Shown: in pieces, positions 1 to 6,770 of the stretch | How the letters are laid out: every line of letters starts with the position of its first letter | Position numbering within the stretch: position 1 is the stretch's first letter | Source of the DNA: Chamaesiphon minutus PCC 6605 | Lineage (GTDB): Bacteria; Cyanobacteriota; Cyanobacteriia; Cyanobacteriales; Chamaesiphonaceae | Assembly (NCBI RefSeq): GCF_000317145.1 | Contig: NC_020053.1 | Span: forward strand, 146,519 to 210,518 | Length of the DNA stretch: 64,000 nucleotides | Direction of reading: 5' to 3' | Notes under the pieces: generated by a model | What the model was told of the DNA's origin: nothing | What the model saw: only the letters and a program-made list of their open reading frames with translations | Databases searched by the model: none | Translations under genes and position numbers: made by a program

Positions 1-136
1 TACTAGTAGGTTGCTCCATTGAATTTAGCCAGATGCACGGAATAATTTAGGTCATCATAAATTCCATAAGTTTTAATAATTCAAGGTTGGCAATAAATTG
101 CTGGGAAATTTGGGGGAATTTTCACTCTTTTTTTAA

Positions 137-174
137 TATACCGCTAATAGCATTTAGCGGTATATGCTTTTTCT
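137..174. terminator. Bidirectional terminator-like hairpin
   Basis: Perfect 11-bp inverted repeat (TATACCGCTAA / TTAGCGGTATA) with a 6-base loop, a T-run just before it and TTTTT just after. It resembles an intrinsic terminator usable from both sides, separating the minus-strand recombinase from whatever lies left of the window. Nothing else is recognisable in the first 300 bases. Confidence 0.5.
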
Positions 175-300
175 GTAGTTTATACCAGACATCGGTTAGA
201 GCCGATTCCCAAATTTTGATGTTTTCGATCGAAAAGCCCACAGATCTAACCCGATTTTTGGGAGTGGAAAGGTAAGAGAATATTCAGGCGCAGGGTAAAT

Positions 301-1302
301 TTAAACTAAATCTGCCAAAACATTAGTAGCCTGGGCCTGATATTTATGACGATTATCGTCGTAGCGATTGAGGGTGTTGAGATTGGCATGACGGCTCAAG
401 CCTTGAGCGGCTCGAATATTACCGTCGCTGGCATCAAGGTAGGCGGTGATGGCACTGTGCCTGATTCGGTGAGGGGAGACTACCTTCTCGATCCCCGCTG
501 ATTCACTAAACTTTCGCACCATTCGATAAATAGTGCTGCCATCGAGTCTGTGCCCCTTGCTGCGGCGATCTAGACTAGTGAAAAGGGGATCTGACGATTC
601 TCCGCAGGAGACGCTGCGCGAACGATAATCGTCTCTGACGGCCAACCATTGTGAGATCGCGATGGTGGTTGCTGATGATAAGTCGATCTGACTTTTTTGC
701 ATCTTCCCCTTACCCAAAATCGCTAATCTTCCAGATGCGCTAAAATCCCCCATATCCAGGCTACAGATTTCATTTCGACGCAAGGCATTGTCCCAAAGTA
801 ATCGCAAGATCGCATAATCTCTGATCCCTTTGACGGTGCTGCGATCTGGAATTTGCAGCATTTCCCTAAACCCTGCTACCTCAATCCCCGTAGTGTCGCC
901 ATAACTCTCTACTTTTAGACAGGCGACATCGGCCAGATTGAAGCTACACTGCTCTACGGTACGTGCGTAATCAACGAAGGATTTTAGAGCTGAGAGCCTT
1001 ACGTTAATCGTGCTGGGGGCTAGCTTGGCTTCAATCAGCAGTTGTCGGTATTGTAGGGCTTGATAGACGGCTTCGGGCTGATATAGGGACAGAAACTGGC
1101 TCAAAAGCTGCTCTGATGCTTCGCTATTATAGGTACGGCGACAAAAATCGGCGATTGCTTTGCTGTAGTTTCTCTGAGTATTGGCAGAAATTTTCAGGCG
1201 CAGGAACTCAGCCAGAAGTTCTGAGGAAGACCGAGTGACTTCGGGTAAGTTAGGTACTGGAATGGTTTTGGAGACTGGCGATCGCATGGAATTCATAGGC
1301 AA
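301..1302 (-). CDS. Tyrosine recombinase (XerC/D-like phage-integrase family)
   Basis: Site-specific recombinase that would cut and rejoin DNA through a tyrosine. The N-terminal SAM-like core-binding domain lies at about residues 25-115. The catalytic domain has the box I arginine R175 (RRNE), H278xxR281, H305 and the nucleophile Y314 (NRYDDNR). At 333 residues it is the usual size for the family. It lacks the extra patch typical of integron integrases between boxes I and II, so I do not call it IntI although integron-type attC sites occur further right. A 30-bp dispersed repeat is inserted in frame at residues about 226-236. No att site is recognisable beside it. Its native target (dif-like site or an old element) is unknown. 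Confidence 0.88.
   Translation of the reverse strand: MPMNSMRSPVSKTIPVPNLPEVTRSSSELLAEFLRLKISANTQRNYSKAIADFCRRTYNSEASEQLLSQFLSLYQPEAVYQALQYRQLLIEAKLAPSTINVRLSALKSFVDYARTVEQCSFNLADVACLKVESYGDTTGIEVAGFREMLQIPDRSTVKGIRDYAILRLLWDNALRRNEICSLDMGDFSASGRLAILGKGKMQKSQIDLSSATTIAISQWLAVRDDYRSRSVSCGESSDPLFTSLDRRSKGHRLDGSTIYRMVRKFSESAGIEKVVSPHRIRHSAITAYLDASDGNIRAAQGLSRHANLNTLNRYDDNRHKYQAQATNVLADLV
595..624. repeat. Small dispersed repeat inserted in the recombinase gene
   Basis: A 30-bp segment beginning CGATTCTCCG and ending GCGAACG. It matches 25 of 30 bases, by eye, to the reverse complement of 29743-29772 inside an AraC gene. Its length is a multiple of three, so it adds about ten residues without breaking the frame. 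The type resembles the small dispersed repeats known from Nostoc-like cyanobacteria. Confidence 0.6.
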
Positions 1303-1833
1303 GTTAGAGAGCGACTTTACTTGCTACAGATACTGGCATTTTAGCGCAAAATAAGCACACGACAAATTAGTTTATCGCGTTCCAATTTTCCACTTGATGC
1401 TCTCTCAAGTCGCACGGTGTCACGATCGAAATTAAGAACGCGACAATGTTTTTTTATCTAACCACCAGAGCTGCAAACAAACGCCTGGACTCATATTCAC
1501 GTTATGCAAGATTCTCAAACGTGAAATTACGAGATCGATTGAAAGCGTCCATCCCTTGTCACTAAACCTAATAACAGATTTACCCAGACTGGCAAGAATG
1601 GCTGGAACAAGGTGAATTATTAAGCACCGCGACAAATTTGCCAGCAATGGTATAGATAGTCCTCGCCTTTCTATACCAAACATTCCTGAGAATTTGCTGA
1701 GAGGAGCATAAAAAATATAAATCTAAAAATTCAGGAAACTATAAGTCTCATTTCAGGTGTGACTCAAACCTTGTTGCGATTATATAAGTAATCGCTCTTA
1801 GACCTTTTATAAACCAACACCAGGATAAATAAC
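1303..1833. other. Intergenic region with a possible coding remnant
   Basis: No convincing gene. On the plus strand 1575-1655 reads QIYPDWQEWLEQGELLSTAT and a few more residues before a stop. This looks like the C-terminal end of a decayed protein, with no start upstream because tandem stops precede it. The family is not recognised. The right-hand third holds the 11-bp-phased TCAGG array described separately. Confidence 0.3.
1686..1768 (+). promoter_or_regulatory. 11-bp-phased TCAGG array upstream of a secreted protein
   Basis: TCAGG at 1731, TAAGT at 1742, TCAGG at 1753 and TCAAA at 1764 are spaced exactly 11 bp apart. Upstream, the reverse form CTGAG occurs at 1686 and 1697, also 11 bp apart. 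One-turn spacing of direct half-sites is what OmpR/PhoB-family regulators use. A TATATA hexamer about 15 bp downstream could be the -10 element. The regulator is not identified. Confidence 0.55.
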
Positions 1834-2208
1834 ATGAAACTCACTTCCCTTCTAGCCACCACGATCGTTATTAGTGGCACAGCAGTCTCGATAACTTCTT
1901 TACCAGCATTCAATCCTAATTCTTTCCAGGCATCCGCTCAAAGCATGAGTGAAAGCAAAAGTGAAAGCCAAGGTAAAATCGACCAAATTCTGGCTATCAA
2001 AGGTAAGCCTGGAAGTGGGGATTTACTCCGCAAGTTGTACCCAAAAGATCTCAGCCCCATTGGCATTCAAGTAGGTGGGGCGGGTATGGTAGTCAACCTA
2101 TATAGTAAAAAGGACAACACGACACTTTCACTATGTACGACTTATGATGTAGTTGTCGCTGCAAAAAAAGGTCGGATTGCTAAGTTCAAACCTAGTGAGG
2201 TCAAATAA
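1834..2208 (+). CDS. Secreted protein of unknown function
   Basis: 124 residues. Residues 1-36 form a signal peptide (K at position 2, a hydrophobic stretch, cleavage probably after ASA at 33-35). The mature part contains a serine/glutamate/lysine-rich linker and then a short globular region with a single cysteine (SLCTTYD). I do not recognise the family. The ATG follows AACACCAGGATAAATAAC, which has a usable AGGA ribosome-binding site. The upstream TCAGG array suggests co-regulation with the small secreted paralogues that follow. Confidence 0.65.
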   Translation: MKLTSLLATTIVISGTAVSITSLPAFNPNSFQASAQSMSESKSESQGKIDQILAIKGKPGSGDLLRKLYPKDLSPIGIQVGGAGMVVNLYSKKDNTTLSLCTTYDVVVAAKKGRIAKFKPSEVK

Positions 2209-2304
2209 TACAATCTTCTTCGATCGAATTAGGAGCATACGCTCTTTGCAACGAGATCTGCCGATCGAACTCGCGATCGCGACAACTTAAAGCTTTACCT
2301 ACTC

Positions 2305-2340
2305 TCTCAAGTAAGACAAGATGATTTGTCTTGCTTGAGA
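2305..2340 (+). terminator. Hairpin downstream of the secreted-protein gene
   Basis: TCTCAAGTAAGACAA pairs with TTGTCTTGCTTGAGA with one mismatch, around a short loop. It is a strong stem about 100 bp downstream of the stop. No T-tract follows, so it may be an RNA-end stabiliser rather than a classical terminator. Confidence 0.45.
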
Positions 2341-2416
2341 ACTATTGCTTGCAATCTGATGATAGAGTAATGTATCCTTCTTTTCTAATCAATGTGAAGT
2401 TAGATCTACTCCTGAA

Positions 2417-2551
2417 ATGAGAGTAACTAAATCAACGATGAATACAATATTCAATCCCATTCTCAGGGCGGTCGCTGCTGGGATTTTTTGCAGTTTAGTC
2501 ACAATTCCGATTACATTGATATTTCGATTAGTACGATCTCCGCAAAAATAA
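2417..2551 (+). CDS. Possible 44-residue membrane peptide
   Basis: Reads MRVTKSTMNTIFNPILRAVA, then a hydrophobic stretch (AGIFCSLVTIPITLIF) and a basic tail RLVRSPQK. One membrane-spanning helix with positive ends would be typical of a small membrane protein. It sits alone in a 450-bp gap between two secreted-protein genes. The ribosome-binding site is weak, and neither codon statistics nor homology can be checked here, so this is a tentative call. Confidence 0.3.
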   Translation: MRVTKSTMNTIFNPILRAVAAGIFCSLVTIPITLIFRLVRSPQK

Positions 2552-2589
2552 GATCCTTAATTTATACACTGCTATTTCTTATCAAATTC

Positions 2590-2616
2590 TCAGGAAACTA
2601 TCAAGACAGACTCAGG
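2590..2616 (+). promoter_or_regulatory. 11-bp-phased TCAGG array (three half-sites)
   Basis: TCAGG (2590), TCAAG (2601) and TCAGG (2612) are spaced exactly 11 bp. The array ends about 50 bp before the start codon of the next gene. The following leader resembles the leader before the next paralogue (shared AAGAGCCT and AAGTCAAACAACTA), showing that promoter and gene were duplicated together. Confidence 0.6.
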
Positions 2617-2666
2617 GAAGAGCCTCATAGTAGTAGTCAAGTCAAACAACTAAGAGGTTAACCCTT

Positions 2667-3029
2667 ATGAAACGCTTCGCGCTTGTCGGTTTATCAATCC
2701 TTTGTCTATCTTTAGCTGCAACTACATCTGTCAAAGCAGAAACACGTATGGAGACTCTGGCAATGTCCACAGCAACAATCGTCAATAATCCTGTTGTCAA
2801 AACAAGAATCACCCCATTTGCATTAGTTTCTCTTGCTTATCAAGGTGAGTATCGGACGCAAGGCATCCCTGGATTTGGTTCGTTTCAGTCTGCTGTTTCT
2901 AATAAAAAAATTACAGCCAAAGATTTAGTCAAAGCAGCGATCGATGCCAATCAATTAACTCCAGAGACTCAATCCGATCGCGCTTATCTCAATGCGCTCG
3001 AACTGCAACTATCGTTTGCAGATAGCTAA
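2667..3029 (+). CDS. Small secreted protein, paralogue 1 of 3
   Basis: 120 residues. Residues 1-24 form a signal peptide ending SVKA. The mature protein carries a conserved C-terminal module: TPFALVSLAYQGEY, then GIPGFGSF, then TAKDLVKAAI and a YLNALELQL end. The same module occurs in the next gene and in the gene at 6095. The role is unknown; it is small, soluble and presumably periplasmic or extracellular. The start ATG has an AGAGG-type ribosome-binding site. Its own TCAGG array precedes it. Confidence 0.7.
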   Translation: MKRFALVGLSILCLSLAATTSVKAETRMETLAMSTATIVNNPVVKTRITPFALVSLAYQGEYRTQGIPGFGSFQSAVSNKKITAKDLVKAAIDANQLTPETQSDRAYLNALELQLSFADS

Positions 3030-3052
3030 TCGATCGATGTCTTGTCAAATTC

Positions 3053-3079
3053 TCCGCAACTACTCAATATTATCTCAGG
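3053..3079 (+). promoter_or_regulatory. 11-bp-phased TCAGG array (three half-sites)
   Basis: TCCGC (3053), TCAAT (3064) and TCAGG (3075) at exact 11-bp spacing, in the same position relative to the start codon as in the preceding paralogue. The first unit is the most degenerate. Confidence 0.5.
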
Positions 3080-3129
3080 CAAGAGCCTGACGATCGTAAT
3101 TAAGTCAAACAACTAGAAGGTTAACACTT

Positions 3130-3588
3130 ATGAAACGCTTTGTACTTATTGGTTTATCAATCCTTTGTCTATCTTTAGCTACCACTACATCTGTCAAAGC
3201 AGGCACTCGAACCGAACAGATCGCCATGTCAGCACCAACAGCAACAGTAACTTCGATCGACAATACACAAATCACCCCGTCTGTATTGTCAATCCGGACA
3301 GGAACCAGAACTGGAGTTATTGCGATGTCCACAGCAAAGATCGATAACGCACCTGCTAACACAAAACTCACTCCGTTTGGATTAGTTTCTTTAGCTTATC
3401 AAGGTGAGTATCGGATGCAGGGCGTTCCAGGATTTGGTTCGTTTAAATCTGGTGTTTCTAGCAAAACAATTACTGCTACAGATCTAGTTAAAGCTGCAAT
3501 TATCTCAAATCAATTATCGCCAGATACTCAAACCGATCGGGTTTATCTCAATGCTGTAGATCTACAATTGTTAAACACACGACAATAA
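3130..3588 (+). CDS. Small secreted protein, paralogue 2 of 3
   Basis: 152 residues. The signal peptide is almost identical to that of paralogue 1 (ends SVKA). The mature N-terminus contains an internal near-repeat (GTRTEQIAMS at about 25 and GTRTGVIAMS at about 60), so it is about 30 residues longer than its neighbour. The C-terminal module LVSLAYQGEY...GVPGFGSF...DLVKAAI is shared. A tandem duplicate of the preceding gene; function unknown. Confidence 0.7.
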   Translation: MKRFVLIGLSILCLSLATTTSVKAGTRTEQIAMSAPTATVTSIDNTQITPSVLSIRTGTRTGVIAMSTAKIDNAPANTKLTPFGLVSLAYQGEYRMQGVPGFGSFKSGVSSKTITATDLVKAAIISNQLSPDTQTDRVYLNAVDLQLLNTRQ

Positions 3589-3879
3589 TCGAGTGCGATA
3601 TGAATTGTGGTTTATCGCAAACAGATAAAGGGCTAGAATATTTTTCGCGTATTTTGGATCGATCGAGGTATTCTAGCCAAGTTACAATTAGTTATTGGGT
3701 GTCAACGATCGGTATCAACCCGAACGCGATAGTCTCCAGCTCATCCTATGGCAATATGGAGCGATCGGTTTGAATCTTACATTTATCGATTTTCAGGCAA
3801 TACTCGATAATTTTATCTACCTCAACTCGTGCATCTTATGAAATTATTACCTTGATAAAAGATCTGCATAAATTGTAAA
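3589..3879 (+). other. Intergenic region with a strong hairpin and a weak TCAGG array
   Basis: Perfect 10-bp arms GGCTAGAATA (3631-3640) and TATTCTAGCC (3669-3678) form a stem with a 28-base loop downstream of the secreted-protein gene. Before the debranching-enzyme gene, TCAGG at 3793 and TCGAT at 3804 are 11 bp apart, but later units (3816, 3822) drift out of phase, so this is only a weak version of the array. Confidence 0.4.
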
Positions 3880-5892
3880 ATGAGTATCGAATTTGGGCGA
3901 GAAATTTGTGGCAAGCTCAGTAATGCCGAAACACGAGAATGGCTAGTCACCAATGGAATTGGTGGTTTTGCCTCCGGTACTGTTGCTGGACTGCTCGCCC
4001 GTCGCTATCATGGCTTACTCGTCGCCGCATTACAGCCGCCCTTGGGTCGAACTTTATTACTCGCCAAACTGGATGAAACAGTCGGATATGACAATCTTAC
4101 TTATGCTCTCCACACCAATCGGTGGGCAGATGGTAGTGTGGAGCCGCACGGATATCGCCAGATTGAAAGCTTTAAATTAGAAGGCACCATCCCCACTTGG
4201 CAGTTCGCTTGTGCGGATGCTTTGTTAGAAAAACGGATCTGGATGCGGTACGGAGCCAACACCACCTACGTTCGCTATACATTAAGCCGCGCCACGCAAC
4301 CGCTAACCCTCACGCTCAAAGCTTTAGTCAATTACCGCGACTATCATGGTATTACTCAGAGTAACAACTGGCAAATGAATGTCGAGCAAATCGAAGGCGG
4401 CATTAAAATCGCTGCCGACGATCGCGCTACACCGTTATATTTATCGATCGATACAGGCATTGCCACACCCGCCCATAATTGGCACTACGGTTTCGATCTA
4501 GCCGTAGAACGATATCGCGGTTTGAGCGATCGCGAAGACCACTTCCACGCCGCCACCTTTGAAGTTACACTCAATCCTGGTGAATCGATCGTTTTTGTCG
4601 CTAGCACCGAACCACAGCCTCATCTAGATGGGTTACAAGCACTTAAATCTTACCAAGATCGAGAACACAAGCTCCTAAACCTCTGGAAACAGGAGCGACC
4701 CAAAACCACCAACCACAAACAAGATTGCCATGCTTGGATCGAACGATTGGTATTAGCCGCAGACCAATTTATCGTCAATCGATCGGTTCCTGGCATACCC
4801 AATGGTAAAACTATCATCGCGGGTTATCCCTGGTTTGGCGATTGGGGACGCGATACGATGATTAGTCTACCTGGATTGACGATCGCGATGGGAAGACCGG
4901 AAATTGCACGTTCTATTTTACTTACCTTTGCTAAATATGTAGATCGGGGAATGCTGCCCAATCGCTTTCCCGATGCAGGTGAAGTGCCGGAGTACAATAC
5001 CGTCGATGCGACGCTGTGGTATTTTGAAGCAATTCGGAGTTACTACGATGCCACCGCTGACGATGAATTGTTAGAAGAACTCTTTCCCGTGCTGGCAGAG
5101 ATTATCGATTGGCATTGTCGGGGGACTCGTTACAATACTCATCTCGATGCTGGCGATGGGTTACTATATGCCGGAGAAGCGGGCGTACAATTGACGTGGA
5201 TGGATGCCAAAGTCGGCGATTGGGTAGTGACACCGCGCATTGGTAAACCGATCGAAATTAATGCCCTCTGGTACTGTGCCTTGCGATCTATAGCCAAGTT
5301 TGCGCGTCAGCTTGGTAAACCCGCTCGCGAATATGATGTACTTGCAGATCGAACTTTAATTAAATTCTCCCGCTTCTGGAACGCTGAGACTGGCTATTGT
5401 TATGATGTCCTCGATAGTCCCGATGGCGATGATGCCTCACTGCGTCCGAATCAAATCTTTGCCGTGTCGTTACCTGGAATGGGCGCAAAAGGTTATGCAC
5501 CACTACTTACGCCCGATCGACAACGTGGGGTTGTGGATACTTGCAGCCGATCGTTGTTAACTTCACACGGCCTGCGTTCTCTGGCTCCCAACCATCCTCA
5601 ATATCAGGGGCATTATGGTGGAAACCAATTACAACGCGACGGAGCCTATCATCAGGGTACGACTTGGGGCTGGTTGTTGGGTTCGTTTGTGTTGGCACAT
5701 TATCAGGTATATGGCGATCGAACTCAGGCAAGACAATTTCTCGAACCGATGGCTCATCACTTGCTGGCACACGGTTTGGGCACTTGTAGCGAGATCTTCG
5801 ATGGCGATGCGCCGATGAATCCACGGGGTTGTATCGCTCAGGCTTGGACTGTTGCTGAAGTTTTACGCGCTTGGGTGGCGATCGATCGATAA
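3880..5892 (+). CDS. Amylo-alpha-1,6-glucosidase / glycogen debranching enzyme (bacterial type, GH133-like)
   Basis: 670 residues. Predicted to remove alpha-1,6-linked glucose stubs from glycogen or limit dextrins. Residues 1-260 match the bacterial debranching N-terminal domain (NGIGGFASGTVAGLLARRYHG). Residues 290-670 form an (alpha/alpha)6 catalytic domain with GYPWFGDWGRDTMISLPGL, the region carrying a catalytic acid. DAGEVPEYNTVDATLWYFEA and GEAGVQLTWMDAK follow in family order. Length is normal for the single-domain cyanobacterial form. It begins a block of sugar-metabolism genes, which fits a role in reserve-glucan turnover. The exact substrate (glycogen versus other glucan) is inferred from family only. 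Confidence 0.85.
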   Translation: MSIEFGREICGKLSNAETREWLVTNGIGGFASGTVAGLLARRYHGLLVAALQPPLGRTLLLAKLDETVGYDNLTYALHTNRWADGSVEPHGYRQIESFKLEGTIPTWQFACADALLEKRIWMRYGANTTYVRYTLSRATQPLTLTLKALVNYRDYHGITQSNNWQMNVEQIEGGIKIAADDRATPLYLSIDTGIATPAHNWHYGFDLAVERYRGLSDREDHFHAATFEVTLNPGESIVFVASTEPQPHLDGLQALKSYQDREHKLLNLWKQERPKTTNHKQDCHAWIERLVLAADQFIVNRSVPGIPNGKTIIAGYPWFGDWGRDTMISLPGLTIAMGRPEIARSILLTFAKYVDRGMLPNRFPDAGEVPEYNTVDATLWYFEAIRSYYDATADDELLEELFPVLAEIIDWHCRGTRYNTHLDAGDGLLYAGEAGVQLTWMDAKVGDWVVTPRIGKPIEINALWYCALRSIAKFARQLGKPAREYDVLADRTLIKFSRFWNAETGYCYDVLDSPDGDDASLRPNQIFAVSLPGMGAKGYAPLLTPDRQRGVVDTCSRSLLTSHGLRSLAPNHPQYQGHYGGNQLQRDGAYHQGTTWGWLLGSFVLAHYQVYGDRTQARQFLEPMAHHLLAHGLGTCSEIFDGDAPMNPRGCIAQAWTVAEVLRAWVAIDR

Positions 5893-5981
5893 CCCAATGT
5901 CGAGCACGAGCAGAATTGGGTTTACCACTGGCGTTCATCCCTTTCCTGCTTCGATCTCGTCCAAAGTTCAATTCAGATCGC

Positions 5982-6052
5982 TCGACAATTTCTCAGGATT
6001 TTCTCAGCAAACTCTCACCACAACTTTAGCAAAAGATCGCTGTTCTCTCAGG
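5982..6052 (+). promoter_or_regulatory. 11-bp-phased TCAGG array
   Basis: TCGAC (5982), TCAGG (5993), TCAGC (6004), TCACC (6015) and, after two weaker phases, TCAGG (6048, inside palindromic CTCTCAGGAGAG) all fall on one 11-bp lattice. It lies immediately upstream of the third small secreted paralogue. Confidence 0.55.
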
Positions 6053-6094
6053 AGAGTTATCTACACTAACTTCATCGAGTTAGGAAAACCAAAC

Positions 6095-6490
6095 ATGAAA
6101 ATATCTAAAGTTTTAACCAATAGTTTATTCGCAGGTTTAACCATTTTACATTTGAGTATTGCTGGGATTGCCCAAGCCGATCCCAATGCTGGGCATGGAA
6201 AAGCTTATGTTCCCATGATGGATGCAAAATTTCCCACGATGTCAGCAAAATATGGGATGGGTGTCACCCCTTTTAACTTAGTCTTTTTAGCTTTTCAGGG
6301 TTTCTTTGCTAGCGAAGGAATTCCCTCTGCGGCAGGTCTCGAACAAGCTTATCGAAATGGGACGGTAAAACCAGAAACATTAGTTAAAGCCGCGATCGCG
6401 ATGAATCGACTGCCAGCTAGTTCGATCGATGACAAAACCTATTTGGATAGAGTTAAATCGCAGTTGGATGACTTGACTCGCAACAATTAA
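6095..6490 (+). CDS. Small secreted protein, paralogue 3 of 3
   Basis: 131 residues from ATG at 6095. This start is chosen because it begins a clean signal peptide (cleavage about IAQA-DP) and follows TAGGAAAA; the open frame extends upstream into the debranching gene without coding sense. The mature protein is diverged but keeps the module TPFNLVFLAFQGFF, EGIPSA, ETLVKAAI and a YLDRVKSQL end of the tandem pair at 2667 and 3130. Unlike those, it has a histidine/methionine-rich mature N-terminus. Function unknown. Confidence 0.7.
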   Translation: MKISKVLTNSLFAGLTILHLSIAGIAQADPNAGHGKAYVPMMDAKFPTMSAKYGMGVTPFNLVFLAFQGFFASEGIPSAAGLEQAYRNGTVKPETLVKAAIAMNRLPASSIDDKTYLDRVKSQLDDLTRNN

Positions 6491-6537
6491 TGCGATCTGG
6501 AGGTTTGAACTTCAGTTGTTATATTTTTCAATTACTA

Positions 6538-6572
6538 CCGATCGTCTCTAGTCAAATACTAGAGGCGATCGG
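6538..6572 (+). terminator. Stem-loop terminator candidate
   Basis: CCGATCGTCTCTAG pairs with CTAGAGGCGATCGG with one mismatch, around a 7-base loop. It sits 50 bp after the stop of the secreted paralogue and before the next regulated promoter. Only a mixed A/T tract follows. Confidence 0.55.
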
Positions 6573-6620
6573 GAGAATTTATTAAAAATCCATCTACACT
6601 TGCATCGTTTCATCAAATTC

Positions 6621-6658
6621 TCATTTTACTCTCAGGAACGGCTCAGGACTGACTCAGA
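6621..6658 (+). promoter_or_regulatory. 11-bp-phased TCAGG array (four half-sites, best copy)
   Basis: TCATT (6621), TCAGG (6632), TCAGG (6643) and TCAGA (6654), each preceded by C (CTCAG), exactly 11 bp apart. This is the clearest array in the window. It lies about 110 bp before the GH63-like gene that opens the glucosidase-transaldolase-glucokinase operon. A GTACGAT at about 6668 could serve as -10, which would place the last half-site at the -35 position. Confidence 0.65.
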
Positions 6659-6770
6659 TCGATCGAGTACGATCGTTGAGTAGATGAAAACCTAATTAAT
6701 CAACTTATCGCTGGTGTGGCGATTTCAATTGCCGTACCAGCCTTTTCCTAGAGAGATAAGGCACACAACA

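Noticed and set aside
87-275. 62-codon plus-strand open frame
   Set aside because: Non-ATG start, crosses a strong terminator hairpin, no recognisable protein features.
301-1302. The tyrosine recombinase as the missing integron integrase
   Set aside because: It has the general catalytic residues but not the extra segment between boxes I and II that marks IntI, and it is 15 kb from the nearest attC with no attI-like site beside it.
1432-1683. 83-codon minus-strand open frame
   Set aside because: No ribosome-binding site and no family resemblance; the opposite strand shows a better candidate remnant (1575-1655).
3793-3831. A full 11-bp array before the debranching-enzyme gene
   Set aside because: Only two units are in phase; later units drift by one or more bases, so it is reported only as a weak version.
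5507-5971. Long antisense frame over the debranching-enzyme gene
   Set aside because: A shadow of codon bias in a long conserved gene; composition is arginine- and proline-rich without domain features.
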